The notes under the pieces were generated by a model, which searched no databases, had not been told where the DNA came from, and saw only the letters and a list, made by a program, of their open reading frames with translations. A stretch of 64,000 nt of DNA, from positions 62,001 through 126,000 of the forward strand of contig NZ_FNDS01000004.1 of assembly GCF_900099785.1 (NCBI RefSeq). Direction: 5' to 3'. Below are positions 9,103 to 17,218 of the stretch, piece by piece. Every line of letters begins with the position of its first letter. The first letter of the stretch is position 1. A program made the position numbers and the translations under genes. The stretch comes from Pseudomonas panipatensis. GTDB lineage: Bacteria > Pseudomonadota > Gammaproteobacteria > Pseudomonadales > Pseudomonadaceae.

Positions 9103-10350
9103 ATGCTCAGCTGGGACGAATTCGACAAAGAAGACCCCACCGAAGCCAAGGCAGCCCCCGCTGTCGCCCAGGCCGCCGCGCAAGCCGCTGACAAACTCGA
9201 CGACGACGCCGCCGGCTCCGTGGAAGACGCCCGCGCCGTTTCCGCCAGCGACTCCGACGCCGTCGCCCGCGCCAAGAAAGCCCTCGACGCCCTCGACATC
9301 CAGGAAGGCCTGGACGACCTCGAAGGCACGGCCGCCCGCGTGCACGTCGGCGACAAGCAAATGATCAACGCCCGCGCCGACCTCAACCAACTCGTCCCCT
9401 TCAAGTACGACTGGGCCTGGCAAAAGTACCTGGATGGCTGCGCCAACCACTGGATGCCGCAGGAAGTGAACATGAACGCCGACATTGCTCTGTGGAAGAG
9501 CAAGGACGGCCTCTCCGAAGACGAGCGCCGCATCGTCAAGCGCAGCCTCGGCTTCTTCTCCACCGCCGACTCCCTGGTGGCCAACAACCTGGTGCTGGCC
9601 GTCTACCGCCTGATCACCAACCCCGAATGCCGCCAGTACATCCTGCGCCAGGCCTTCGAAGAAGCCATCCACACCCACGCCTACCAGTACTGCATCGAAT
9701 CGCTGGGCATGGACGAAGGCGAAATCTTCAACATGTACCACGAGATTCCCAGCGTCGCTAAAAAGGCATCCTGGGGCCTCAAATACACCCGCTCGATTTC
9801 CGATCCGCAGTTCACCACCGGCACCCCGGAAACCGACCGCCAGTTCCTGCGCAACCTGATCGCCTACTACTGCGTCCTGGAAGGCATCTTCTTCTACTGC
9901 GGCTTCACCCAGATCCTCTCCATGGGCCGCCGCAACAAAATGACCGGCACCGCCGAACAGTTCCAGTACATCCTCCGCGACGAGTCGATGCACCTGAACT
10001 TCGGCATCGACATGATCAACCAGATCAAGATCGAAAACCCGCACCTGTGGGACGCCGCCATGAAAGACGAAGCGACCCAGATGATCCTCCAGGGCACCCA
10101 ACTGGAAATCGAATACGCACGCGACACCATGCCGCGCGGCGTCCTGGGCATGAACGCGGCCATGATGGAGGACTACCTCAAATTCATCGCCAACCGCCGC
10201 CTGACCCAGATCGGTCTGAAAGAGGAATACCCGGGCGCCACCAACCCGTTCCCGTGGATGTCCGAAATCATGGACTTGAAGAAAGAGAAAAACTTCTTCG
10301 AGACCCGCGTGATCGAGTACCAGACCGGCGGCGCGCTGAGCTGGGACTGA
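9103..10350 (+). CDS. nrdB: Class Ia ribonucleotide reductase, small (radical) subunit
   Basis: 415 residues. After an Ala/Asp-rich N-terminal extension of about 100 residues, the ferritin-like core carries the metal ligands in [11 protein letters not shown] and [12 protein letters not shown], plus the acidic residues around [15 protein letters not shown]. It houses the di-iron site and the tyrosyl radical that is passed to NrdA. GGAGAGG sits just before the ATG. The gene lies downstream of nrdA in the same direction and ends at a strong intrinsic terminator. The N-terminal extension is longer than in E. coli NrdB (376) but resembles other pseudomonads. Confidence 0.97.
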   Translation: MLSWDEFDKEDPTEAKAAPAVAQAAAQAADKLDDDAAGSVEDARAVSASDSDAVARAKKALDALDIQEGLDDLEGTAARVHVGDKQMINARADLNQLVPFKYDWAWQKYLDGCANHWMPQEVNMNADIALWKSKDGLSEDERRIVKRSLGFFSTADSLVANNLVLAVYRLITNPECRQYILRQAFEEAIHTHAYQYCIESLGMDEGEIFNMYHEIPSVAKKASWGLKYTRSISDPQFTTGTPETDRQFLRNLIAYYCVLEGIFFYCGFTQILSMGRRNKMTGTAEQFQYILRDESMHLNFGIDMINQIKIENPHLWDAAMKDEATQMILQGTQLEIEYARDTMPRGVLGMNAAMMEDYLKFIANRRLTQIGLKEEYPGATNPFPWMSEIMDLKKEKNFFETRVIEYQTGGALSWD

Positions 10351-10434
10351 CCGAAGTAGTAGCAAGACCGCAAGTCAAGACCATTAGAAACGCTTGATAC
10401 CCGAGACGGATTTTTGGGGCAGCGATAGAAAGAC

Positions 10435-10465
10435 AAAAGCCCCGCCTTGTGCGGGGCTTTTTTGT
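10435..10465 (+). terminator. Intrinsic terminator after nrdB
   Basis: GCCCCGC (10439-10445) pairs with GCGGGGC (10451-10457) around a CTTGT loop, followed by TTTTTTG and preceded by AAAA. It is a canonical rho-independent terminator 85 bp after the nrdB stop. Confidence 0.92.
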
Positions 10466-10595
10466 TTCACAAGCCGAAGCAAGAAGCCCTACACCTGGGC
10501 TGAAATTCGTGTGAGGCAACGAATAACGCGCCGCGTTATCCGCCGTCGACGCGGTTGACCCAATCCAGCCAACCCCCTACCCTCGCACCCGGCGC

Positions 10596-10801
10596 CTAAG
10601 AAACGCCTAAACCAGAGCGGTTCACCGCACCCGATAGCTTATGCGGCTTTTTTGCGCCTGCGGCTCTGTCGCGTCCGCAAGAAAGAACCCGTGCTGTCGG
10701 GAGTGGGCTAATAAAAGACCCGCAAGGGGAATACGTCCGGCCCGTCTCTGGTGGGTTTCTTAGCTCCCGACTCCAATCACGCCCTAAGAAGCGACCAGAG
10801 G
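10596..10801 (+). ncRNA. C4-like antisense RNA with its two target sites
   Basis: A hairpin base GTCGGGAG (10696-10703) pairs with CTCCCGAC (10764-10771); just inside it CTAA pairs with TTAG. The inner 3' strand, CTCTGGTGGGTTTCTTAG (10746-10763), is complementary to CTAAGAAGCGACCAGAG (10784-10800), which covers the ribosome binding site of the short ORF that follows, and also to CTAAGAAAC...ACCAGAG upstream (10596-10617). This is the a'/b' versus a1/b1 and a2/b2 plan of the C4 RNA that silences the antirepressor of phages P1 and P7, a class also found by comparative genomics before antirepressor genes in other bacteria. Exact RNA ends are not determined. The stretch 10466-10595 shows nothing else. 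Confidence 0.72.
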
Positions 10802-10809
10802 TAATGGAA

Positions 10810-10896
10810 ATGCCTATCCCCCCAAGCCTTCAGCCTGAAGGCACTTCACTGTGCCCGCCCTCTTCTTCCTCCCCCGCGGAGGTGCACCATGTCTGA
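10810..10896 (+). CDS. Short leader ORF overlapping the antirepressor gene (icd-like)
   Basis: Twenty-eight codons from the ATG at 10810, which lies eight bases after AGAGG (10797-10801); an in-frame ATG at 10804 is too close to that site. The ORF is rich in Pro and Ser and ends with TGA at 10894, eight bases into the antirepressor gene, which starts at 10889. In P1/P7 a similar small frame, icd, overlaps ant and must be translated for ant expression, while C4 RNA blocks its start. The overlap and the antisense match are seen; the coupling is inferred. Confidence 0.55.
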   Translation: MPIPPSLQPEGTSLCPPSSSSPAEVHHV

Positions 10897-11353
10897 AGAG
10901 GTACTGATTCCCACGCAATTCACCCGCCACAAACGCCAACTGCGCGCCCTGCTGCTGGAAGACCAATGCTGGTTCTGCGCCCACGACCTCGGCCGACTGA
11001 TGGGCACGCCCCTGCTGGAAGAGCGCGTGCAGCGCAACCTCGACGACGACCAGCACCGCCACGCCTGGCTGCGCGATGGCAACGGCGAGTACACCGATGA
11101 ACTGCTGCTCAGCGAATCCGCCGTCTACGCCGCGCTGATCCACTACTACCACCCGGAGAATCGCTGCATCCGCCAGTGGATCACCCAGGACGTGGTGCCC
11201 GCCCTGCGCGACCAGCACCGCCACGACCACCACCAGCCCCGCCGCGAAACCCTCCACGGCCCGACCCAGGCGCTGACGGTGCTGCATTGGCAAGGCGTGG
11301 TCTGGGTGCCGTATCGGCAGTGGCCACAACTGCAAGCACCAGCGGAATGCTAA
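10889..11353 (+). CDS. Phage-type antirepressor, BRO-N domain protein
   Basis: 154 residues. The N-terminal hundred residues show the BRO-N fold pattern (residues 12-110), including CWFCAHDLGRLMG, LLLSESAVYAALIHYY and RCIRQWITQDVVPALR, as in phage antirepressors. The short C-terminal tail, rich in His and Arg, has no recognisable KilAC or DNA-binding domain. GGAGG precedes the ATG by six bases, inside the leader ORF. No other phage gene is nearby, so this is either a prophage relic or a domesticated regulator that kept its C4-type control. Its target is unknown. Confidence 0.75.
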   Translation: MSEEVLIPTQFTRHKRQLRALLLEDQCWFCAHDLGRLMGTPLLEERVQRNLDDDQHRHAWLRDGNGEYTDELLLSESAVYAALIHYYHPENRCIRQWITQDVVPALRDQHRHDHHQPRRETLHGPTQALTVLHWQGVVWVPYRQWPQLQAPAEC

Positions 11354-11360
11354 CCGCCAC

Positions 11361-11528
11361 GTAGGATGGCGTTGAGCGCAGCGATACCCATCAGTCTTCG
11401 CCGCTCCCGCATGGGTTTCGTTCCTCAACCCATCCTACGGATTGACCGTGCGTAGGATGGTGTTGAGCGAAGCGATACCCATCAATCTCCACCGCCCCGC
11501 ATGGGTTTCGTTCCTCAACCCATCCTAC
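11361..11528. repeat. Two copies of an about 78-bp palindromic repeat
   Basis: Units at 11361-11438 and 11452-11528 each start GTAGGATGG, run through GAGCG(C/A)AGCGATACCCATC, and end GATGGG-like GGGTTTCGTTCCTCAACCCATCCTAC. The ends are inverted repeats, so each unit folds into a long hairpin. Such units are common in pseudomonads as dispersed, probably RAYT-mobilised or otherwise copied, intergenic elements. They sit between the antirepressor gene and the next gene, and may also act as a transcription stop. Confidence 0.85.
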
Positions 11529-12283
11529 GGGCTAACCGCCTGCACTTCGGCCTTGCCACAGGCGGCGGCCAATTCACGGGCCTGTTCGACGACCGGGCGC
11601 ATTTCCCAGAACTCGCCCGGGGCCAATTGCCGTTCCAGGTCCTCGTTCGATCCGGGGAAGTCCTTGAGCACAGGAGCCAGGGTTTGCGCACAGGCGGGCA
11701 ACTTGCCCGCCTGCCGCTCCAGATCGGCCAAGGCGACGCGGTACTTGCTCCGCAGGAAGAGATTGATCACCGATTGGCAACGCTCGAACGCAGGCTTGAA
11801 CAGCGCGTAGGCCTGTTCATGATCGCCATTGGCCCGCGTGGCATCGAAGCGTTTTCGTGCGCGGACAATCTCGGCGACAGTGCAACCTGTCGGGACGCGG
11901 GTATAGGTTTCCTGCAGAAAATCGGCGCGGTTGCCGCAGAAACTGCTGCAACTGGCATCTAAAGCCGGGCTGTCCAGCAGGATGCTGGTTTCGCTTTGGC
12001 GTACAAAGGTAATGGTGCATGGAGCCGTCGCCTCGCCTTGGGACTCATCCACCGAAACCACGGCCTTCAGATTCTTGATCACGCCTCGCACATGGCAGCT
12101 ATGAAAGTTGGCACCCTGTGTGCGTATCTCGAATGCCTGCACGCCATGATGGAGCGCCTGGATACTCAGGGTTCCCCAGCCTCCCCTGGCGTATTCGCCC
12201 GGCGCCAAGGTCGCGCCCCAGGTGGCGGCGCTGAACGCCGCCGAGAGGATGCCCAACGTGACTGCCTGCTGGTTCCTGAACAT
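11525..12283 (-). CDS. Secreted protein of unknown function
   Basis: 252 residues from the ATG at 12283, which is preceded by AAGGAGG; a longer frame upstream lacks a site. A signal peptide is visible (about residues 1-24, ending ATWGA). The mature protein has cysteines scattered through the middle (around FHSCHVRGV, APCTITF, ASCSSFCGN) that could form disulfides, and an alpha-helical C-terminal half rich in Ala, Arg and Leu. I do not recognise the family. The stop overlaps the end of a palindromic repeat, and the divergent neighbour is an orphan membrane protein. A periplasmic location is inferred. Confidence 0.65.
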   Translation of the reverse strand: MFRNQQAVTLGILSAAFSAATWGATLAPGEYARGGWGTLSIQALHHGVQAFEIRTQGANFHSCHVRGVIKNLKAVVSVDESQGEATAPCTITFVRQSETSILLDSPALDASCSSFCGNRADFLQETYTRVPTGCTVAEIVRARKRFDATRANGDHEQAYALFKPAFERCQSVINLFLRSKYRVALADLERQAGKLPACAQTLAPVLKDFPGSNEDLERQLAPGEFWEMRPVVEQARELAAACGKAEVQAVSP

Positions 12284-12486
12284 CGATCCCTCCTTGAACA
12301 ATGAAGGCCCTCCTTGTGTGTTGAGCCAGCCGTGCCTCGTCCGCACGCCCCGAGCAGGCGAAAAAGTACCAGAGTGCCGCCCTGCCTGCGCGCTTGCACT
12401 GCGTTCCGTGTCTTGGCCGGGATGACAGCACATCCGCCGCTCCATACCATGCCTGCACTTAGCCGCACTCGCACAAGGAAGGCCCC

Positions 12487-13545
12487 ATGGAAAAGTGGAG
12501 CGACCGCCCCGCTACGGAAGGCGACCCGATCGACAGATTCGCCGCATTGAGCACAGCACTCTTCAAGCGGTACTCATCCCAGATCGCCAAGTTCGCACCG
12601 CCGGTGACCGGCTTTGCGCTCTTTCTGCTGTATTTCTACGGCAACCATTTCTACCCGAGCTTCGACCTGCTGCAATTTTCCTCGCTGCTGCTGGGCGCTG
12701 GCATGGTCGGATTCGCCATTATCGGTTCACTACTGCTGTGGCTGCTGCTGCCGGGGTTATGGATCTTCCATTGTTTCATCGACAAGAAAGACATTCGCCA
12801 TCGGATCATCGACCGACTGTCTACCGATGAGGCGCGCCGGGTAAATCTTGTTCTGTGGCTGTTTTTCCTTTGCTATGCCGGCCCCTACTGCGTTAACTCG
12901 CTGTTGCTTTCATTCGTACTCACACAATTTCCAGAGCTGTATGTCACTGCGCTAATGGGGCTCAGCCTGTTGGTCGTGCTGCTGTTCGGCATCACCCTGC
13001 AGCTCACCTTCAAACTACCGAAGTTCGCCTTCTGCCGTTACGCCTTCAACGCCTGGGTGCCAGTCGCCGTCGTCTGTGCGATGGCCTTCAGCGTGATCGC
13101 CGACGTAAAGCCCTTCATCGATAGTCTCGATGGCAACAACCTGAAGCTTCTGGCGCTCTATCTGATACCACTGGGCGCCTGCCTAGTCGCCGCAGTCAGC
13201 GCGTTGGGCTGCTTTGGCGGCCTCAGTTATGCCGTTCACTTTTCACTGATCTTCGCCTTCATCATCGCCTTCTACAGCGGCGTTCTGGCCGGTCTGCCAG
13301 AGCGCACCATGCAGAGACTCGGCCTGGGAGGCTATCAGGCGGAAAGCGTGCTGCTGGACCCGACCTATTGCAGCGGCAGTTTCCCCAAGGAACTGCCGCT
13401 GAACACAGCGTGCAACCTGAGAGACGTGCGCATCATCTGGTCCATGGGCGAAACCCTGACGCTGAGCATCGGCAGCGACAAAGCGGCCCGGCAGGTGCAG
13501 ATTCCCTCGCGATTCGTCAAAGCCATCATCCGCCAGGAAAGCTGA
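12487..13545 (+). CDS. Polytopic membrane protein of unknown function
   Basis: 352 residues with about seven hydrophobic helices between residues 38 and 270 (for example VTGFALFLLYFYG, FAIIGSLLLWLLLPG, SLLVVLLFGITLQL) and a soluble C-terminal domain of about 80 residues that contains two cysteines (TYCSGSF, NTACNLRD) and may be extracytoplasmic. AAGGAAGG lies before the ATG. The gene is divergent from the secreted orphan protein and flanked on its far side by palindromic repeats. I recognise no family; its AT-richer hydrophobic codons are explained by composition and do not prove transfer. Confidence 0.65.
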   Translation: MEKWSDRPATEGDPIDRFAALSTALFKRYSSQIAKFAPPVTGFALFLLYFYGNHFYPSFDLLQFSSLLLGAGMVGFAIIGSLLLWLLLPGLWIFHCFIDKKDIRHRIIDRLSTDEARRVNLVLWLFFLCYAGPYCVNSLLLSFVLTQFPELYVTALMGLSLLVVLLFGITLQLTFKLPKFAFCRYAFNAWVPVAVVCAMAFSVIADVKPFIDSLDGNNLKLLALYLIPLGACLVAAVSALGCFGGLSYAVHFSLIFAFIIAFYSGVLAGLPERTMQRLGLGGYQAESVLLDPTYCSGSFPKELPLNTACNLRDVRIIWSMGETLTLSIGSDKAARQVQIPSRFVKAIIRQES

Positions 13546-13576
13546 CGCGGTAGCGCAGCGTGCAAGCTTGGTCGGG

Positions 13577-13792
13577 AGACAAGATGGCTTGAGCGAAGCG
13601 ATACCCATCAGCCTTCGCCGCCCCCGCATGGGTTTCGTTCCTCAACCCATCCTACGAATTGACCGTGCGTAGGATGGTGTTGAGCGAAGCGATACCCATC
13701 AGCCTCCGCCGCCCCCGCATGGGTTTCGTTCCTCAACCCATCCTACGGATTGACCGCGCGTAGGATGGCGTTGAGTGCAGCGATAGCCATCG
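13577..13792. repeat. Two full and one truncated copy of the palindromic repeat
   Basis: Units at 13577-13655 (left arm degenerate, AGACAAGATGGCTTGAGCG) and 13669-13746 match the pair at 11361-11528. A third copy begins at 13760 (GTAGGATGGCGTTGAG) and breaks off near 13792. Together with the upstream pair they bracket the two orphan genes. The whole 13546-13849 gap is otherwise empty. Confidence 0.83.
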
Positions 13793-13849
13793 CCTCGTTC
13801 CGTTCGACATGGGCGAAAGCCAGGCTGGGCGGTGGGGCGGTGGGGCGGT

Positions 13850-14701
13850 TCAGGGGGTGCCGAAGAGTGCCGTCCAGTAGATGCCGGCGTCGCTCTTCGG
13901 GTCGATGGCGTAGGCCGCGCCCAGTTCGCGGAACTGCGGGTTCATCAGGTTGGCGCAGTGGCTGGGGCTGGCCAGCCAGCCGTCGACCACTTTGCGCACG
14001 CTGTCCTGGCCGGCGGCGATGTTCTCGCCGATCTGCCGGCCTGCGTAGCCGGCCAGTTCGGCGCGGTCGCCGGGGGTTTGCCCGGCGCGGTCTTTGTGGT
14101 CGAAGTAGTTGTTGTTGGCCATGTCGCGGCTATGCCCTTCGGCGACGCTGGCCAGGGTGGCGTTCCAGCCCAGCGGCCCGGCGGCGGCGAAGGCTTGGCC
14201 GCCGCACTGGCGCGGTTTGGTGCGGGCCGCGTTGATCTGTTCGAGGAGCTTCTGTCCTTCTGCCTGCCAGTCGCCCATGCCTTTGCTCAGCAGCGGCCGC
14301 GCCAGGACGATGCGCCAGTCGCGGCCGTCGCGGCTGATGCCGATGTCGACGAACTGCGGGTCGAGCACCACCTGGCAGAAGCTCTCCTGCAGCGCCTTCA
14401 TCGCCGCCGCCGCATCGCGCGGGCCGGAGAGGCTGATGGCCTGGACGTTGACCAGTTGATACGCCGCGCGGTTCAGCGCCTGCTGCAGGTCCACGTAGCC
14501 GCTGGCCGGCAGCAGCAGGCGCGGATCGGCCGAGAGCGGCGGCAATTCGCCGGAGGCCTGGCCGGCGCAGCGCTGCACCTGGCCACGGTAGGCGTTGATC
14601 GACTCGACCAACTGCGACTCTTCGCTGGCCCCGGCGGTGGCGGCAAGCAACAGCCCCAGCGAGAAAACGGCAAGACGTACAACGGAAGAAAAGACGTGCA
14701 T
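13850..14701 (-). CDS. CAP (SCP/PR1) domain secreted protein
   Basis: 283 residues from the ATG at 14701, preceded by GAGGGAG. A signal peptide covers about residues 1-25. The C-terminal half is a CAP domain with the usual landmarks: AEGHSRDMANNNYFDHKD, IGENIAAGQ and GWLASPSHCANLMNP, including the two His and Glu of the conserved cavity. The N-terminal half (about 26-150) is a less conserved segment with a LLLPASGYVDLQQ stretch. Bacterial CAP proteins are exported and of largely unknown activity. It stands apart from its neighbours with no operon evident. Confidence 0.85.
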   Translation of the reverse strand: MHVFSSVVRLAVFSLGLLLAATAGASEESQLVESINAYRGQVQRCAGQASGELPPLSADPRLLLPASGYVDLQQALNRAAYQLVNVQAISLSGPRDAAAAMKALQESFCQVVLDPQFVDIGISRDGRDWRIVLARPLLSKGMGDWQAEGQKLLEQINAARTKPRQCGGQAFAAAGPLGWNATLASVAEGHSRDMANNNYFDHKDRAGQTPGDRAELAGYAGRQIGENIAAGQDSVRKVVDGWLASPSHCANLMNPQFRELGAAYAIDPKSDAGIYWTALFGTP

Positions 14702-14878
14702 GGAAAACTCCCTCGACCTGACGGCGCACATGATGCGCGATTCCGCCCCCTTCTGTGCAGGTCGAAGTGCGGCGCGCGCAGCATTTCCCGCTGGCGCCGG
14801 GATGCGCAGTGAGCGCCGCGGGAGCGGCGCTGGCGGGACGGCCGCCGCGCCGGGCTCAGCGCCTGTGCTAACGCGCGC

Positions 14879-15202
14879 TCACTGGTTGCCGATGCGCGCG
14901 GTGTCGGCGATGGCGTTGCAGGTCTGCGGGTTCAGGCAGTAGGTGATGTACACCGCCTGCTTGCCGCAACCGCGCACGCCGATGGTGTATTCGGTGTGCT
15001 GGTAGCCGACGCGGGCCTGGGTGACCTTGCTCGATAGCACGCTGGGCGTGACGTCCTGGCAATTGAGTTCGAACTTGGCGCGCGAGGTCGTGGCATTCAG
15101 CGCAGCTTGCTGGTTGGAGGCGAGGAATTGTTGGTCGCTCATGCAACCGGACAGCACGGTAACGGTCGCCAGCAACGGTAGGAACGTAGAGGTGCTTTTC
15201 AT
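14879..15202 (-). CDS. Small lipoprotein of unknown function
   Basis: 107 residues from the ATG at 15202. The N-terminus has a positively charged start, a hydrophobic core and the lipobox LSGC, so Cys20 is the likely lipidation site. The mature part contains four further cysteines (NCQDV, RGCGK, TYCLNPQTC) that could pair in the periplasm. I do not recognise a family. It is transcribed towards the CAP gene but is separated from it by 177 bp containing a GC-rich hairpin, so the two need not be linked. Confidence 0.7.
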   Translation of the reverse strand: MKSTSTFLPLLATVTVLSGCMSDQQFLASNQQAALNATTSRAKFELNCQDVTPSVLSSKVTQARVGYQHTEYTIGVRGCGKQAVYITYCLNPQTCNAIADTARIGNQ

Positions 15203-15610
15203 GGGGGACGTTCTCCGCGTGGACGTCCGCAAAGTGTAGACCAGGGGGAGTCGACGAAGGCACGCGGACTGGCCGGCTGACTAGCGTGCCGGAGCAGATC
15301 ACGCCGAAGAGCCTGAATAACGCGTTTAAGTGCCGTTGTATTGAACTTCAATTAACGCAGAACTATTAAGAAGTTTCCTAAAGTTATTTCCTACATAACA
15401 CTTGTTATTCAACATTCAGAAATGTATTCCCGACACAACTCGTTAAAGTCTTAGCAAACTGGCATCGATAATTCGCTCGTACATCCCGTATCGATCATCC
15501 CTGTGTCGAGGAATATCGCGCAGCCGGTTTGCTCCTCTGGCCAGCGATTTTCCCGTTGCGTTTCGTGGCCTTGCGCTGCGGCGCATGCAGTCCCTATGGA
15601 GAACGCGCCA
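15203..15610 (+). promoter_or_regulatory. AT-rich upstream region of paralog A
   Basis: This gap is far richer in A and T than its surroundings, mainly at 15310-15500. It contains AAGAAGTTTC (15368), TTTCCTACA, AACATTCAG (15411) and CCGTATCGATCATCCCTG-like sequence, all of which recur in the same order, in part altered, in front of the paralogous gene at 20110. No gene was seen in it. It is probably a long promoter or leader copied together with the gene. Confidence 0.5.
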
Positions 15611-16513
15611 ATGGCTGGAATCGCTCAATTGAGCCAAACACTTTATGACCGCCTGCTGAACGCTCCCATCCGCCCGCTTGCGCCAGAGTACCGGGCCGCC
15701 CCTGACACCCCACTCATCCTGACCTTCGAAAGCCGCACCCTGCGCGCCGACAGCGATGGCCCGTGCAATCAACAGAGCTGGCGCCACAGCCTGATCGACG
15801 ATCACCTGTTCCTGCGCCAGATGACCATCACCGGCGGCGACGCGCCGATGCTCGCGAGCATGCCGGACAGCGACGACCCCGTGCGCCTGGCGCTGGCCCG
15901 GCAGGCGGTCAACCATGTGTTGAGCGCACACGACCTGACGCCCATCCACGCCGCTGTCGATGCGGCCGACCCGCTGGCTCACCTGAGCCGCGGCGCGCTT
16001 TCCAGGCTGGCCTACAACGCCACCGGCGCCTTCACCCCGGCCGAGCGCTGGATCGCCTTGCGCAACATTCGCCAGCGCGACTTCGCCTATTGGAACCGGA
16101 TTTCGGACCTCGCCCAGTCGGTCGAGCACCTGCTCGGCCTCAAGGCCGGCAAGGCGCTCTACGACAAGGCCTGGCTCAGGCTGTACGGCTACATGTGCGA
16201 GGCGGAGCGCGCGGCCTACTACCAGTCGCTGGAGGATCTGCGCAGCCACATCGATCAGTTCGACGCCAGCGGCGTGCCCTTGCCCGTGCTGCCGGACTAC
16301 CCGACCGAGCGCGACATCCCGGGCAGCCTGCTCGCCGCCGGCATCAACGCCAAGGGCCACGCCATCTGGCAACGGCTCGATCTCTACCGCCTGACCGCCC
16401 AGGGCTGCCGCATCGAACTGGTCGACTTCGCGGCCGCCGGGCCGAGCCATGGCGATGCCGAACACCTGACGACCCGCCAATGGCTGTCCCTGTCGCTATG
16501 CATCAGCAGCTAG
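15611..16513 (+). CDS. Conserved protein of unknown function, paralog A
   Basis: 300 residues from the ATG at 15611, chosen because the paralog at 20110 starts at the equivalent residue (MxGI..L...L..RL.NAP.R); a longer frame from 15503 lacks this support. The two proteins share blocks such as MPDSxDPxRLALARQA, NPL-like xHLSRxxLS, AYNxxxAFTPAER, QRDxxYW and xDKAWLxLY. There is no signal peptide or TM segment, and it is mostly helical. I recognise no family or catalytic motif. The AT-rich region upstream is also shared. It could be a secreted effector or a stress protein, but nothing shows it. Confidence 0.7.
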   Translation: MAGIAQLSQTLYDRLLNAPIRPLAPEYRAAPDTPLILTFESRTLRADSDGPCNQQSWRHSLIDDHLFLRQMTITGGDAPMLASMPDSDDPVRLALARQAVNHVLSAHDLTPIHAAVDAADPLAHLSRGALSRLAYNATGAFTPAERWIALRNIRQRDFAYWNRISDLAQSVEHLLGLKAGKALYDKAWLRLYGYMCEAERAAYYQSLEDLRSHIDQFDASGVPLPVLPDYPTERDIPGSLLAAGINAKGHAIWQRLDLYRLTAQGCRIELVDFAAAGPSHGDAEHLTTRQWLSLSLCISS

Positions 16514-16540
16514 CCCGGCGCGGGGGCGGGGCGCAGCGGC

Positions 16541-17218
16541 TCAGTGGCGTTGCAGCGTGGCGTCCAGCCACTGCACGAAATCGCTGACTTCCTCGGCGAC
16601 GAGTTCATGGCCCATGTCGTAGAGGCGCGTCTGGTGCTCGACGCCCAGGCGCGTCAGCCAGGCATCGGCGCGCTCGGCCCAGAACAGCGGCAGTTTGTCG
16701 TCATGACGGCCGTGGGCGACGAAGGCGGACAGCGTGCGCAGCGCCTCGGCGGTGGCGATGTGCGGCTCCAGCTCCGGCAGGATGCGCCCGCTGAGCAGCC
16801 CGAAACCGGCCACGCTGCCCGGCGCGCTGAGGCCGACGCTGGCGCTGAGGATGCCGCCCTGGCTGAAGCCGGCGATCACAGTGGGCAGGGCTGGCCGGGC
16901 CTGGATGAAGGTCAGCAGTTGCTGCCGGCTGGCTTCGGCCTGTTCCGCGTTGATCACTGGCCCGTTGGCACTGAAGTTCACCTGGAACCAGGCGAAGCCC
17001 TGGGCAGCGATCTGCAACGGCCCGCGCAGCAGCAGGACGTCCAGGTCCGCCGGCAGGTACTGGGCCAGGCCGGCCAGGTTGCTTTCGTTGCCGCCGACCC
17101 CATGCAGCAGCAGGAGCCGCGCGCGCGGCGCCACGCCCTGGGCCTGGACGCGCTGGCGGAATTGCAGGGCGGAATCGGCATCGACTTGCAGCGAAGAGAA
17201 GGACACGGGATGGCTCAT
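16541..17218 (-). CDS. Phospholipase/carboxylesterase-family alpha/beta hydrolase
   Basis: 225 residues with an alpha/beta-hydrolase core: LLLLHGVGGNE (oxyanion region), nucleophile elbow AGFSQGG with Ser near 124, then acid in GRHDDKLP and His in YDMGHEL. Size and motifs fit the Abhydrolase_2 (YpfH/YitV-like) carboxylesterases that act on small esters. Its ATG overlaps the stop of the LigB-type dioxygenase gene (ATGA), so the two are co-translated. The natural substrate is not evident. Confidence 0.87.
   Translation of the reverse strand: MSHPVSFSSLQVDADSALQFRQRVQAQGVAPRARLLLLHGVGGNESNLAGLAQYLPADLDVLLLRGPLQIAAQGFAWFQVNFSANGPVINAEQAEASRQQLLTFIQARPALPTVIAGFSQGGILSASVGLSAPGSVAGFGLLSGRILPELEPHIATAEALRTLSAFVAHGRHDDKLPLFWAERADAWLTRLGVEHQTRLYDMGHELVAEEVSDFVQWLDATLQRH

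Noticed and set aside
10889..11353. A larger prophage around the antirepressor gene
   Set aside because: No integrase, repressor, replication or structural gene is found on either side, and there are no visible attachment-site repeats; nrdB and the repeats follow directly.
12487..13545. Horizontal transfer of the orphan membrane protein gene from its codon use
   Set aside because: The lower GC is in part due to hydrophobic residues and is not extreme; I could not compute codon statistics, so only the repeat context is reported.
11361..13792. The repeated palindromes as a CRISPR array
   Set aside because: Units are about 78 bp hairpins with short, unequal spacing and only two or three per cluster; there are no spacers or cas genes.
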